This document shows, in pieces, positions 25,370-32,868 of a stretch of 64,000 nt of DNA; position 1 is the stretch's first letter; the number at the start of each line of letters is the position of its first letter. Position numbers and translations under genes: made by a program. The stretch lies in contig NZ_LXKN01000066.1 of NCBI RefSeq assembly GCF_001692325.1, positions 186,001 to 250,000 on the forward strand. Reading direction: 5' to 3'. The notes under the pieces are model-generated. The model did not search any database. It was not told where the DNA came from and saw nothing but the letters and a program-made list of their open reading frames with translations. The stretch comes from Rhizobium sp. AC27/96 (GTDB lineage: Bacteria > Pseudomonadota > Alphaproteobacteria > Rhizobiales > Rhizobiaceae).

Positions 25370-25828
25370 TCAGAAGGTCTCCATCTGCACGCGGGTCGCT
25401 TCGACTTTTTGCAGCAGCAACCGATCCTCTGCTTCCTGATGGCGCCGTTCGGCATCCAGAAGTTCAAGGATGATGTCGGCCCGATGCCCGGCGGTGATCG
25501 CCGCATCGATGATCGCCATCGCCATGGCATGTTCAAGATTCCGGCCGATGACAGCGCCATAACCTTCGACAGATCGCTCCGGCACGCGGATATGCGCCTC
25601 GGACACCAGGACCTCGCCCAGATGAAAGGCCGTACCACGGACCGTATCGGTCAGTGGAAGCATGGCAAGGCCGGTGCGGTTGACGAGAACGGCGACCTCG
25701 CCGAGCGTGTCGAGCACTTGTTCGGCAGTCGCCTTTATGGCCTCCGGGCGGCCTGCTGCAAGAATTTCCAATGCCTGCGCATGGGGATAGGATTTACCGA
25801 CCGGACTACCGGTCTTCTCCTCGGTCAT
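25370..25828 (-). CDS. phnG: PhnG core subunit, first gene of the phnGHIJKLM operon
   Basis: A 152-residue PhnG homologue. GYGAVIGRNLEHAMAMAIID matches the family core, and RLLLQKVEATRVQMETF matches the C-terminal helix. It starts the seven-gene operon, with AAGGAAG as ribosome site. A pair of ATYCGRAT palindromes lies 54-82 bp upstream, matching pairs upstream of the importer and regulator genes, so the operon probably answers to the PhnF-like regulator at 29983. Confidence 0.88.
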   Translation of the reverse strand: MTEEKTGSPVGKSYPHAQALEILAAGRPEAIKATAEQVLDTLGEVAVLVNRTGLAMLPLTDTVRGTAFHLGEVLVSEAHIRVPERSVEGYGAVIGRNLEHAMAMAIIDAAITAGHRADIILELLDAERRHQEAEDRLLLQKVEATRVQMETF

Positions 25829-25881
25829 GGTCTTCTTCCTTGGCAGTGGTTCGTTTGGGCTGGACGCCTCACGTCAGAAAC

Positions 25882-25910
25882 ATTCGAATAATTTCTATAA
25901 TCATCCGAAT
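25882..25910. promoter_or_regulatory. PhnF-like operator pair upstream of phnG
   Basis: Two ATYCGRAT palindromes, ATTCGAAT (25882-25889) and ATCCGAAT (25903-25910), start 21 bp apart, about two helical turns. The second extends to TCATCCGAATGA. Matching pairs lie upstream of the importer operon and the GntR gene. Confidence 0.7.
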
Positions 25911-25972
25911 GAATTGTCCATGTCGTTTCGCTGCGCAAGGGCGATATTTCTGATCCCGAATGACGGGGATGC

Positions 25973-26773
25973 TCAGCCTTCGCGCCGGCGCAACCATTTT
26001 GCAGTCACGCGGCTTGCTTCGCGCGCTGCGGCGGCTGGCTCCAGCCCTTCCAGCAAGGCGAACAGCAAGGCGCCGGCAAACCGATCCCCTGCGCCGATCG
26101 TATTTGCGGTATCGACCTTTGCCGCCGGCTCCACTTCCACGGTCGTCGATCCATCGAACAGGCTGATCGGGCGAGGCCCATCGGTCAGCACAAGCATCTT
26201 CAGGCGCGGACCGGCGATTTGACCGGCGCGCAGCCAAGCGACGTGGAGATCATCCGCGACATCGTCACGGGAGGAGATCACATAGTCGGCGGGACGCGGC
26301 GTTGCAGGCCGCAGCGGAAATTGCGAAATGACGAGCGGCTGGGCACCGATCTGACCGACAAGGCTCTCGTCGAGACTGAGCGCATTGATGTAGACGCCCG
26401 CGCTCGAGAGTTTCTCACTGGCCGTTAACGGCGCCAATTGCCTCGTGGGTGCGAGGATGGTCCTCTCTCCATTCGGTTCGAGGAAGATTTCCAGCGGCAT
26501 GGTCTCGCCCGGCGCCATCGTGATGTATTGGCTGTCGAAGCCATCGGCGACGAGAGATTTCAGGGCTGCTTCACCCTGTTCGTCCTGCATCAGCCGCGAA
26601 AGGATGGCGACGTCGGCTCCCAGTTCCAGAAGCTGCCGACCCGTATAGAAGGCGCCGCCGCCGAGCCGGGTTGTCCGGGATGAGAACTGTATCCGCCGGC
26701 CCGGCACCAGTGGTGCGTCCAGCTGCCATATGCGGTCGTGATTGACCGATCCGATAACAATTACACGGGGCAT
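25973..26773 (-). CDS. PfkB-family carbohydrate/nucleoside kinase
   Basis: A 266-residue ribokinase-fold enzyme. The N-terminal MPRVIVIGSVNHDRIWQ and RLGGGAFYTGRQLLELGADV form the substrate-side motif. DTANTIGAGDRFAGALLFAL holds the GAGD motif with the catalytic aspartate. PfkB kinases phosphorylate a hydroxymethyl group of sugars or nucleosides with ATP. It is short compared with ribokinase (~310). It follows the importer permease by 7 bp and precedes phnG, inside the PhnF-like regulon, so it probably phosphorylates either the imported substrate or a sugar released by the Phn-like complex. The substrate is not determined. Confidence 0.85.
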   Translation of the reverse strand: MPRVIVIGSVNHDRIWQLDAPLVPGRRIQFSSRTTRLGGGAFYTGRQLLELGADVAILSRLMQDEQGEAALKSLVADGFDSQYITMAPGETMPLEIFLEPNGERTILAPTRQLAPLTASEKLSSAGVYINALSLDESLVGQIGAQPLVISQFPLRPATPRPADYVISSRDDVADDLHVAWLRAGQIAGPRLKMLVLTDGPRPISLFDGSTTVEVEPAAKVDTANTIGAGDRFAGALLFALLEGLEPAAAAREASRVTAKWLRRREG

Positions 26774-26780
26774 GCTCTGC

Positions 26781-27620
26781 CTATCTGTCGTCAATGCCGG
26801 GGGCCAGCGCATCGACGATGAAGCGCTGTGCCAGCAGGAATATCAGAAGAACGGGCACGATCGACAGCAAACTCGTGGCCATCAATGGTCCCCATGCCCG
26901 ATCGGCACCTTCAAGATCGGCAAAGGACGCGATACCGGTCGTCAGCGTCTTCTTGAAGGCGTCGTCCAGCACGAGCTGACCCCAGAGATAGATGTTCCAG
27001 GCGCCCATGAAGGAGATGACCGAAAGCGCCGCGATCGCCGGGATGACATTCGGCAGGCCGATCTCGATAAATTGCCGCCCCAGGCCGCTGCCATCCATCC
27101 GCGCTGCCTCGAACATCGAGGCCGGCAGCGACCGGAACGCCTGCCGCATGTAGAAGACGTAGAAGCCGATATAGGGGATCGACGGAATGATCATCGCCCC
27201 ATAGGTGTTGAAGGCCTGCAGTTTAACGACGGCGATATAGGTCGGGATGATCGCCAGCACGCTCGGAAAGGACATGGTGGCTATGACGAACCAGAAGAGT
27301 GTCTGCCGCCCCCGAAATTCCAGTCGCCCAAAGGCAAAACCCGCAGGGACGGCGAGAATGAGCTTTCCGACAGTGATGAGCGTTGCCGTCAGCAACGAGT
27401 TCCACAGCCACATCCAGATGGGATGACGGCTGGCGGCGGCGGTGAAATTCGACAGGGTCGGATCTTCCGGCCAGAGCCGCACCGACTTCGACATGATGAT
27501 CTCGTTTGGCGTGAAGGCGGCGGAAACCATCCAGACCAGCGGAAAAACGGTGACAATGCAGATCGCCAGCAGCGCGATATGAAGCAGCAGCCGGTGCAGC
27601 TTCGAGCCAAAATTGTTCAT
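26781..27620 (-). CDS. ABC importer permease, UgpE-like (CUT1)
   Basis: A 279-residue inner-membrane permease with six membrane segments and the ATPase-contact loop EAARMDGSGLGRQFIEIGLP. It resembles the UgpE/MalG partner of carbohydrate uptake family 1 importers. The start at 27620 overlaps the stop of the other permease gene (ATGA); an apparent longer N-terminus is out of family. With the UgpA-like permease and the UgpB-like binding protein it forms an importer in the PhnF-like regulon. No UgpC/MsmX-type ATPase is encoded nearby. Confidence 0.87.
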   Translation of the reverse strand: MNNFGSKLHRLLLHIALLAICIVTVFPLVWMVSAAFTPNEIIMSKSVRLWPEDPTLSNFTAAASRHPIWMWLWNSLLTATLITVGKLILAVPAGFAFGRLEFRGRQTLFWFVIATMSFPSVLAIIPTYIAVVKLQAFNTYGAMIIPSIPYIGFYVFYMRQAFRSLPASMFEAARMDGSGLGRQFIEIGLPNVIPAIAALSVISFMGAWNIYLWGQLVLDDAFKKTLTTGIASFADLEGADRAWGPLMATSLLSIVPVLLIFLLAQRFIVDALAPGIDDR

Positions 27621-28501
27621 CTGTAGTGGACCCGCTTTTCGCTGACGCGGAACTGCAGCCATGTCACGGCAAGCACGAGCACGATAATGATGACGGCAAC
27701 GGCACTTGCGGGTCCGAACTGGAAGAATAGCAATCCTTGCTGCCACAGGAAATAAAGCAGGCTCGAACTGGCGCCCGCAGGCCCGCCATGGGTCAGGACG
27801 TCGATAATGCCGACAATGTCGTCAAGGACGTGGAAGAAGGTCGTGACGCTGATGAAGAAGGCTGTTGGCGTCATCAATGGCAGACTGATGTTGAAGAAAT
27901 GCCGCAGCGACCCCGCACCATCGAGCTGCGATGCCTCGCGCAGCTGATGCGGCAGGTTTGCCAGTGCCGCCAGCCAGAGGAGCATGTTGAGGCCGAAGGT
28001 CTTCCAGAATGTCACGAGGCTCACGCACAAGAGCGCCAGGCTCGGATCGGTATGCCAACGCGATGGTGGGAAACCGAAATAGCCGAGGATTTCGTTGAAC
28101 AGGCCGTTGATGGGGTTGAACAACCACGACCAGGCGACGCCCGCGACGGAATAGGCGACGATCGTCGGCAGAAACAGGCTGCCGCGATAAAAGGCCTGCA
28201 TCGGGTTCTTGCGCACCGAATGAAGCATGACCGCAAAGATCAATGGCACGATGATCTCGGCCGGGATGAGGACGATGCAATAGAGCAACGTATTCCAGGC
28301 TGCGGCGCGAAAATCGGCATTCTCGAAAACGGACGCATAATTGTCGAAGCCGACAAAACGGATGTCGGACGACAGCAGATTCCAGTCGATCACAGACAGC
28401 GCCATCGAAGCGATGAGCGGGCCGTAGAGGAATATTGCAACGGCGAGAACGGCTGGCCCCACAAACAGATAGGGGGCCAGCGATCTAAGACGAAATGGCA
28501 T
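27617..28501 (-). CDS. ABC importer permease, UgpA-like (CUT1)
   Basis: A 294-residue permease with six membrane segments, the N-terminal segment APYLFVGPAVLAVAIFLYGP and the contact loop EASQLDGAGSLRHFFNISLP. It belongs to the UgpA/MalF side of CUT1 importers. The gene begins 10 bp after the binding-protein gene and ends in a 4-bp overlap with the UgpE-like gene. Context with phnGHIJKLM and a PfkB kinase suggests a sugar or polyol-phosphate substrate. Confidence 0.87.
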   Translation of the reverse strand: MPFRLRSLAPYLFVGPAVLAVAIFLYGPLIASMALSVIDWNLLSSDIRFVGFDNYASVFENADFRAAAWNTLLYCIVLIPAEIIVPLIFAVMLHSVRKNPMQAFYRGSLFLPTIVAYSVAGVAWSWLFNPINGLFNEILGYFGFPPSRWHTDPSLALLCVSLVTFWKTFGLNMLLWLAALANLPHQLREASQLDGAGSLRHFFNISLPLMTPTAFFISVTTFFHVLDDIVGIIDVLTHGGPAGASSSLLYFLWQQGLLFFQFGPASAVAVIIIVLVLAVTWLQFRVSEKRVHYR

Positions 28502-28511
28502 AATACTGTGC

Positions 28512-29759
28512 CTATGCCGAAATCAGGCCTGTCAGCTCGTCATGGGCGCCCTTGATGCCGTCGGCGACCGTCGTCTCCTTGAGCAGCATGCGCGAGACCC
28601 ACTTGCGCCACACGGCTTGACCTTCGAGACCGCGCTTGCCCGGCCAGATCGTCTCTGCGGTCAAGCCGTCCGTCAGCTGGCCGGCGGCCGGCTTCATGAA
28701 GTCGTTGATCAGGGGAATGTCATGCGTCGACGTGTTGAGGTAGCCGGTCTGCGACCAGAGCGTCTGGCCTTCCTTCGAAGCGCAGAATTCAAGGAAGGCG
28801 AGCGAGGCTTCCGCCTGTTCCTTGTTACGGGTGTAAACGGCGATGAAATTGCCGCCGCTGTTCATCTTGCGTGGATGGTCCGGAAGGCTCGGGAACTTGG
28901 TCGTGATCGCCTTTGCAGCGCCGAAGGGGAAAGTGACGGCCGAGGTCGAGCTGGTCGTGCAGATGGCAAGGGCACCGGATTGGAATGCTGCCGTTTGTTC
29001 CTTGTCGCTGACTGGGAGCCAAAGACCCTCATGCGCCGGTGCGCAATATTCCGTCATGCCGGCGATGGCTTCGGGGCTGTTCAAGGCCAGCTTGCCGGCC
29101 GGATCGATAATAAAGCCGCCCGCATTCTGGATGAAGGACTGGCTCGTCCATTCATTGTTGGAGAGCGAGATCGGCGAACGATAGGTCGGATGCTTGCCCT
29201 TCAACGCGGCATCGAGCTTGCGGGCACTCTCGTAAAGCCACGTCGTATCCGGTGTTTCCGGCAGGTTCGGATCGAGGCCGGCCGCCTTCCAAATCTCGCT
29301 GTTGATATAGGTGATCGGCGTCGACATCGCCCAGGGAAGGCCGATGACCGCGCCATCAATGGTGACGAGCGGCAGCACGGAAGAACGGAAATTGGCAAGG
29401 ATCGCCTCTGCCTTGGTGGCATTGATCTCACGCAGATCGCGGGCGCCAAGCGTGCGCTTGGCGAAATAACCGAATTTCCAGCCGGTGATCATCATGGCCG
29501 GCGGACGGCCGGCGGCGATGCTGGCGACGGCCTTTGCGGTCACCGCTTCATAGTCACCGTCGAAGCGGTTCGTAACAGTGACGCCGAGATTCTTGGCGTT
29601 GAATGCGTCGACAACCTTCTGGAACGGCTTGTCGGAGCCCCAGGTGCTCGAGATTTCAATGGCCGCATCGGCCGATCGAGCTGTTCCGGTCAGCGCGATG
29701 TTTGCGCCGATGACTGCTGTTGTACCTGCAATAAATTGCCGACGATTAAGCTCTACCAT
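28512..29759 (-). CDS. ABC importer binding protein, UgpB-like, with Tat-type signal
   Basis: A 415-residue periplasmic binding protein. The N-terminus ELNRRQFIAGTTAVIGANIA has twin arginines and looks like a Tat signal, implying export of a folded protein. STPITYINSEIWKAAGLDP, AICTTSSTSAVTFPFGA and FLEFCASKEGQTLWSQTGYL align with the UgpB group, which binds glycerol-3-phosphate and its diesters. It is the first gene of the importer-kinase operon. An operator pair lies 13-40 bp upstream, overlapping the expected promoter, so repression by the divergent PhnF-like regulator is likely. Confidence 0.85.
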   Translation of the reverse strand: MVELNRRQFIAGTTAVIGANIALTGTARSADAAIEISSTWGSDKPFQKVVDAFNAKNLGVTVTNRFDGDYEAVTAKAVASIAAGRPPAMMITGWKFGYFAKRTLGARDLREINATKAEAILANFRSSVLPLVTIDGAVIGLPWAMSTPITYINSEIWKAAGLDPNLPETPDTTWLYESARKLDAALKGKHPTYRSPISLSNNEWTSQSFIQNAGGFIIDPAGKLALNSPEAIAGMTEYCAPAHEGLWLPVSDKEQTAAFQSGALAICTTSSTSAVTFPFGAAKAITTKFPSLPDHPRKMNSGGNFIAVYTRNKEQAEASLAFLEFCASKEGQTLWSQTGYLNTSTHDIPLINDFMKPAAGQLTDGLTAETIWPGKRGLEGQAVWRKWVSRMLLKETTVADGIKGAHDELTGLISA

Positions 29760-29771
29760 TATACCCTCATT

Positions 29772-29799
29772 ATCCGAATGAATAATATATCATCCGGAT
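29772..29799. promoter_or_regulatory. PhnF-like operator pair upstream of the importer operon
   Basis: ATCCGAAT (29772-29779) and ATCCGGAT (29792-29799) start 20 bp apart, directly before the binding-protein start codon. They match the ATYCGRAT consensus found upstream of phnG and of the regulator gene. Confidence 0.7.
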
Positions 29800-29947
29800 A
29801 TTTATCTAATGGTGGCAAATGACATCCATATGAAGAGGCATTGGCCTAATGGCAGAAGATCACGGGTAAAATTCGGTTCATCAACGATCTGTGGGACGTT
29901 CATCATTGAACAGAGATTGAAATACAATGCTGAAGCCGATATATGAC

Positions 29948-29974
29948 ATTCGAATGACATGGCTGGATTCGGAT
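29948..29974. promoter_or_regulatory. PhnF-like operator pair at the start of the regulator gene
   Basis: ATTCGAAT (29948-29955, extended to the perfect palindrome CATTCGAATG) and ATTCGGAT (29967-29974) start 19 bp apart. They cover the region just before or at the regulator start codon, consistent with autorepression. Confidence 0.65.
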
Positions 29975-29982
29975 GGATGGGC

Positions 29983-30741
29983 ATGGAGAAGAAGTCGCTG
30001 CACGGACAATGGCAGCAGGTCGAGAGCGATATTGCCGAGGATATTCTGACCGGCCGTCTGTCGCCGAAAGCGCAACTGCCGACGGAAACCGACCTGATGG
30101 ACCGTTTCGGCGTTGGGCGCCATACGATACGGCGCGCTATTTCTCGTCTGGAAAGCCGCGGGCTTGTTCTGGTCGAGCAGGGACGCGGAACCTTCGTCAG
30201 GGATAGCCGCCTCGACTACCGTTTGTCCGAACGCACGCGTTTCTCCCAGAACCTGCTGGATCAGGGCCGAGAGCCGCTGGGGCAGGCGATCCACGAAGAA
30301 GTGGTTCCCGCTCCCGAGTTCATCGCCGAAGCTTTGCGGCTTCCGCACGGAGAGCCGGTCTATCATATCGTCCGCCGCGGCTTCGCCGACGACGAGCCGA
30401 TAAATTACTCGCATGCCTATTATCCCGTGCGCCGCTTTCCCGGCTTTGACGAAGCGCGGCGCGGTGGGCGGAGCGTCACCGTCATTCTGGCCGAGTACGG
30501 CATACCCGACTATATCCGCCTGCGCACCGACATCATCGTCCGGTTGCCGACAAGCGAAGAGGCAAAGCAGCTATCGCAATCCATGTCCCAGCCGGTAGTG
30601 GCGCTTAGAAAAGTCGACGTCGATCTCAAGGGCACACCGATTTCCTATTCAGAGTCGGTTTGGCCGGGTGAGCGTGTGCAGTTCTCGATCGACAATACCA
30701 GCCAGCTTCTGGACGTGCTGACGCGCGGCGATGCCGGTTAA
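29983..30741 (+). CDS. phnF: GntR-family regulator of the PhnF type
   Basis: A 252-residue GntR/HutC-subfamily regulator. The helix-turn-helix (QLPTETDLMDRFGVGRHTIR) is followed by the PhnF-like linker RLSERTRFSQNLLDQGREP and a UTRA effector domain (ADDEPINYSHAYYPVRRF; GTPISYSESVWPGERVQF). Starts at 29959 and 29977 are also possible. I prefer 29983 because it leaves both operator palindromes upstream. The gene is divergent from the importer operon and shares its 200-bp promoter region. Three operator pairs suggest it controls itself, the importer-PfkB operon and phnGHIJKLM. The ligand is probably the imported substrate or a phosphorylated derivative. Confidence 0.85.
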   Translation: MEKKSLHGQWQQVESDIAEDILTGRLSPKAQLPTETDLMDRFGVGRHTIRRAISRLESRGLVLVEQGRGTFVRDSRLDYRLSERTRFSQNLLDQGREPLGQAIHEEVVPAPEFIAEALRLPHGEPVYHIVRRGFADDEPINYSHAYYPVRRFPGFDEARRGGRSVTVILAEYGIPDYIRLRTDIIVRLPTSEEAKQLSQSMSQPVVALRKVDVDLKGTPISYSESVWPGERVQFSIDNTSQLLDVLTRGDAG

Positions 30742-30809
30742 ACGGACTTCGGCGGAAGAGCGAATGTGGCGCGACAGGCTGATCGGCGCAAACGGGCGTT
30801 CCCTATAGG

Positions 30810-31736
30810 CTAGATGGCCCATTCCGGATCGGTCGTGAAGGCAATGGTCAGCCAGCGGTCCGGGCTTTCATCGCCGATCGCCTCACCGATTTCATCGCGG
30901 ATACGATCCCATTCCTCCAGTTTTCTTGCCGGTCCATCCTTGGGCACGATGAAGTAAAGCTCGATCTGCTTGCCGCGCCCGACGCGGGCGACATAGGAGC
31001 GGTAGGATTCGAAATTGTAGCGCTGGACGACGTCAGTCGCGACACGGTCGACATGCTCCCTGAGATCAGCCGGTGTCATGAGCATGATGTCGGCAAATGC
31101 CTGCCTGATCGTGCCGGCCGGTATGGGGATAACGATGATGCACACAAGGGCAAGCGCCACAGGGTCGACATAGGGCGACATCCATTGCAGGCTCGTTCCC
31201 TGAATGAAGAAGCCGAAGATAAAGGCGATGAGCAGTGCGGTGCTGAGGCCGCCGGTCATCACCCAGGCCTTGGCGTCCAGGGCGATGAAGCTCGATCTGA
31301 GCGTCCTGTTCATCCTCTGGGCGTAGATCGCCATGGCGAAGGCAATGATCATTGTCAGCACGGCATAAATGATGGCCTGGTCGAAGGAGAGATGCCGACC
31401 GCCGGCCATGATGCTGGCGACCGCATTGATCAATGCATAGATCGCCGCACCCGTCAGCAGGATGCCGTTAAGGCCGAGGACCATGGGTTCCAGATGCCAG
31501 AAACCCATGGTGAAATGCTTGGCGAACCTGCGGCTGCCTTCCGTGTCTGTTGCCGACGAGATGATCAGGTTGGAGACGATCAGCGCGACGATGGTCATGA
31601 TCGCATCCGTCAAAGCGTAGACACCGTCGAAGACGATGGCGTAGGAGCCGGACAGGACGCCGAAGATAATGCCCGCGGCCGCAAGAACGAACGTTACGAT
31701 GATGGAGACGCGCAGGACGCCTTGTTCGTTGCTCAC
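30810..31736 (-). CDS. Cation diffusion facilitator (CDF) family transporter with unusual metal-site residues
   Basis: A 308-residue inner-membrane protein with about six membrane segments and a soluble C-terminal domain. It belongs to the CDF superfamily of divalent-metal exporters. Segment 2 reads VFDGVYALTDAIMTIVAL and segment 5 reads ALDAKAWVMTGG. The usual D/H-x3-D pairs are not obvious; Tyr and Trp occupy two of those places, so metal specificity may differ from zinc exporters. The GTG start is supported by AGGAGG eight bases upstream. It stands alone between convergent gntR and divergent upstream DNA. Confidence 0.8.
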   Translation of the reverse strand: MSNEQGVLRVSIIVTFVLAAAGIIFGVLSGSYAIVFDGVYALTDAIMTIVALIVSNLIISSATDTEGSRRFAKHFTMGFWHLEPMVLGLNGILLTGAAIYALINAVASIMAGGRHLSFDQAIIYAVLTMIIAFAMAIYAQRMNRTLRSSFIALDAKAWVMTGGLSTALLIAFIFGFFIQGTSLQWMSPYVDPVALALVCIIVIPIPAGTIRQAFADIMLMTPADLREHVDRVATDVVQRYNFESYRSYVARVGRGKQIELYFIVPKDGPARKLEEWDRIRDEIGEAIGDESPDRWLTIAFTTDPEWAI

Positions 31737-31866
31737 TCTTCGATCCTCCTGAGGGATATCTCACACATGCTTCGATCGGTCCTTCTGTATACGGTTATAC
31801 GACAGCTTTTCGCGGCGTCCTAAAACGGGCCAATTGATTGGAGCCCATCGACAAGTGTCGCGATTT

Positions 31867-32787
31867 TCATGGGCTCCCAAAGGACGCGCTCCGCCCCTGC
31901 CGCCTGAACTCGCTTGGCGTGACGCCGGCCAGTTTTTTGAAGTCCCGCGCAAAATGGAAGGGGTCGGGATAGCCGCATCTGGCGGCGATCTGCCCGATCT
32001 GCTCTTCCGTCACGACGAGTAGTCGTTTGGCGGCGTTGACGCGCTCGTGGCGAAGCCAGTCGAGAGGTGTCGTCCCCATCCTCTGACGAAACCGGCGAAA
32101 CAATTGTGCCTGGCTGAGATTGGCGGCCGCTGCAAGTTCCGTCACGCTCCAGGAATGTGAAAGATCGGCCCGTACGGTTTCCAGGACGCGCTGCAACCTC
32201 TGTACCGCGCCGCTGAGATCGCCGCAGTCGGCGCGCTCGGACACCAGCGTCGATATCAGCTGTGCGAGCAGGGCAAAACACCGGCTGTCGGCCAGGAAGC
32301 CGCTTGTCTCCACCTCCTTGAGAATGTCTTCGAAAAGCGGCTGCAGATCATGTTGAGCCGCCGTAGCGAAGACAGGATTTCCACCCACGCCCAGATTATC
32401 GAACAGGGTGTCGAGCCCGTGACCGACGAAGCCGAGCCAGAGATACGACCAGTGAGAATGGTGCGGCTCACAGCCATGCGAGTAGAGCATCGAGGAGTCG
32501 AGCCAGGCGATTGTTCCCTGTTGCAGCAGGTTTGATTGTCCGTTGACGTCAAGCACGCCTTTGCCGCTGAGGGTGAGGATCAGGGTATGCTGGTTGAAGC
32601 GCTGGGCGATTGGCGCTTCTGTGGGGCTGCAGATCCGCCGTCCGGCGGCCAGGAGCGAATAGGGTAGGGCCCGCGAGAGCCGGCCCGGCGTTTGAAAGAA
32701 GACCTCATCGAGGGCGCGGATTTCCGCCGCTGTTGCTTCGTCGACCATGGTGGCCCGACCATATCCGAGGATGAGAGTTTTATCCAT
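31867..32787 (-). CDS. AraC-family regulator, divergent from the P450 gene
   Basis: A 306-residue regulator. The N-terminal sensor has a cupin-like strand pattern (LILTLSGKGVLDVNGQ). The C-terminal double helix-turn-helix has LAAAANLSQAQLFRRFRQRM and then IAARCGYPDPFHFARDFKKL, the typical second AraC motif. It is divergent from the P450-ferredoxin pair with an 81-bp gap, so those genes are the probable targets. The inducer is unknown. Confidence 0.87.
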   Translation of the reverse strand: MDKTLILGYGRATMVDEATAAEIRALDEVFFQTPGRLSRALPYSLLAAGRRICSPTEAPIAQRFNQHTLILTLSGKGVLDVNGQSNLLQQGTIAWLDSSMLYSHGCEPHHSHWSYLWLGFVGHGLDTLFDNLGVGGNPVFATAAQHDLQPLFEDILKEVETSGFLADSRCFALLAQLISTLVSERADCGDLSGAVQRLQRVLETVRADLSHSWSVTELAAAANLSQAQLFRRFRQRMGTTPLDWLRHERVNAAKRLLVVTEEQIGQIAARCGYPDPFHFARDFKKLAGVTPSEFRRQGRSASFGSP

Positions 32788-32868
32788 ATGGGCGCGGTTC
32801 GCATCTATGTCTTTCTGTTGTAGGGAAGGTTATTCTGCGCCAGTTTAACCGGAATGGAGGAGATCCAG

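Noticed and set aside
28542..29822. Long plus-strand open frame (426 codons) opposite the binding-protein gene
   Set aside because: It is the antisense shadow of a clear UgpB-like gene and has no family features.
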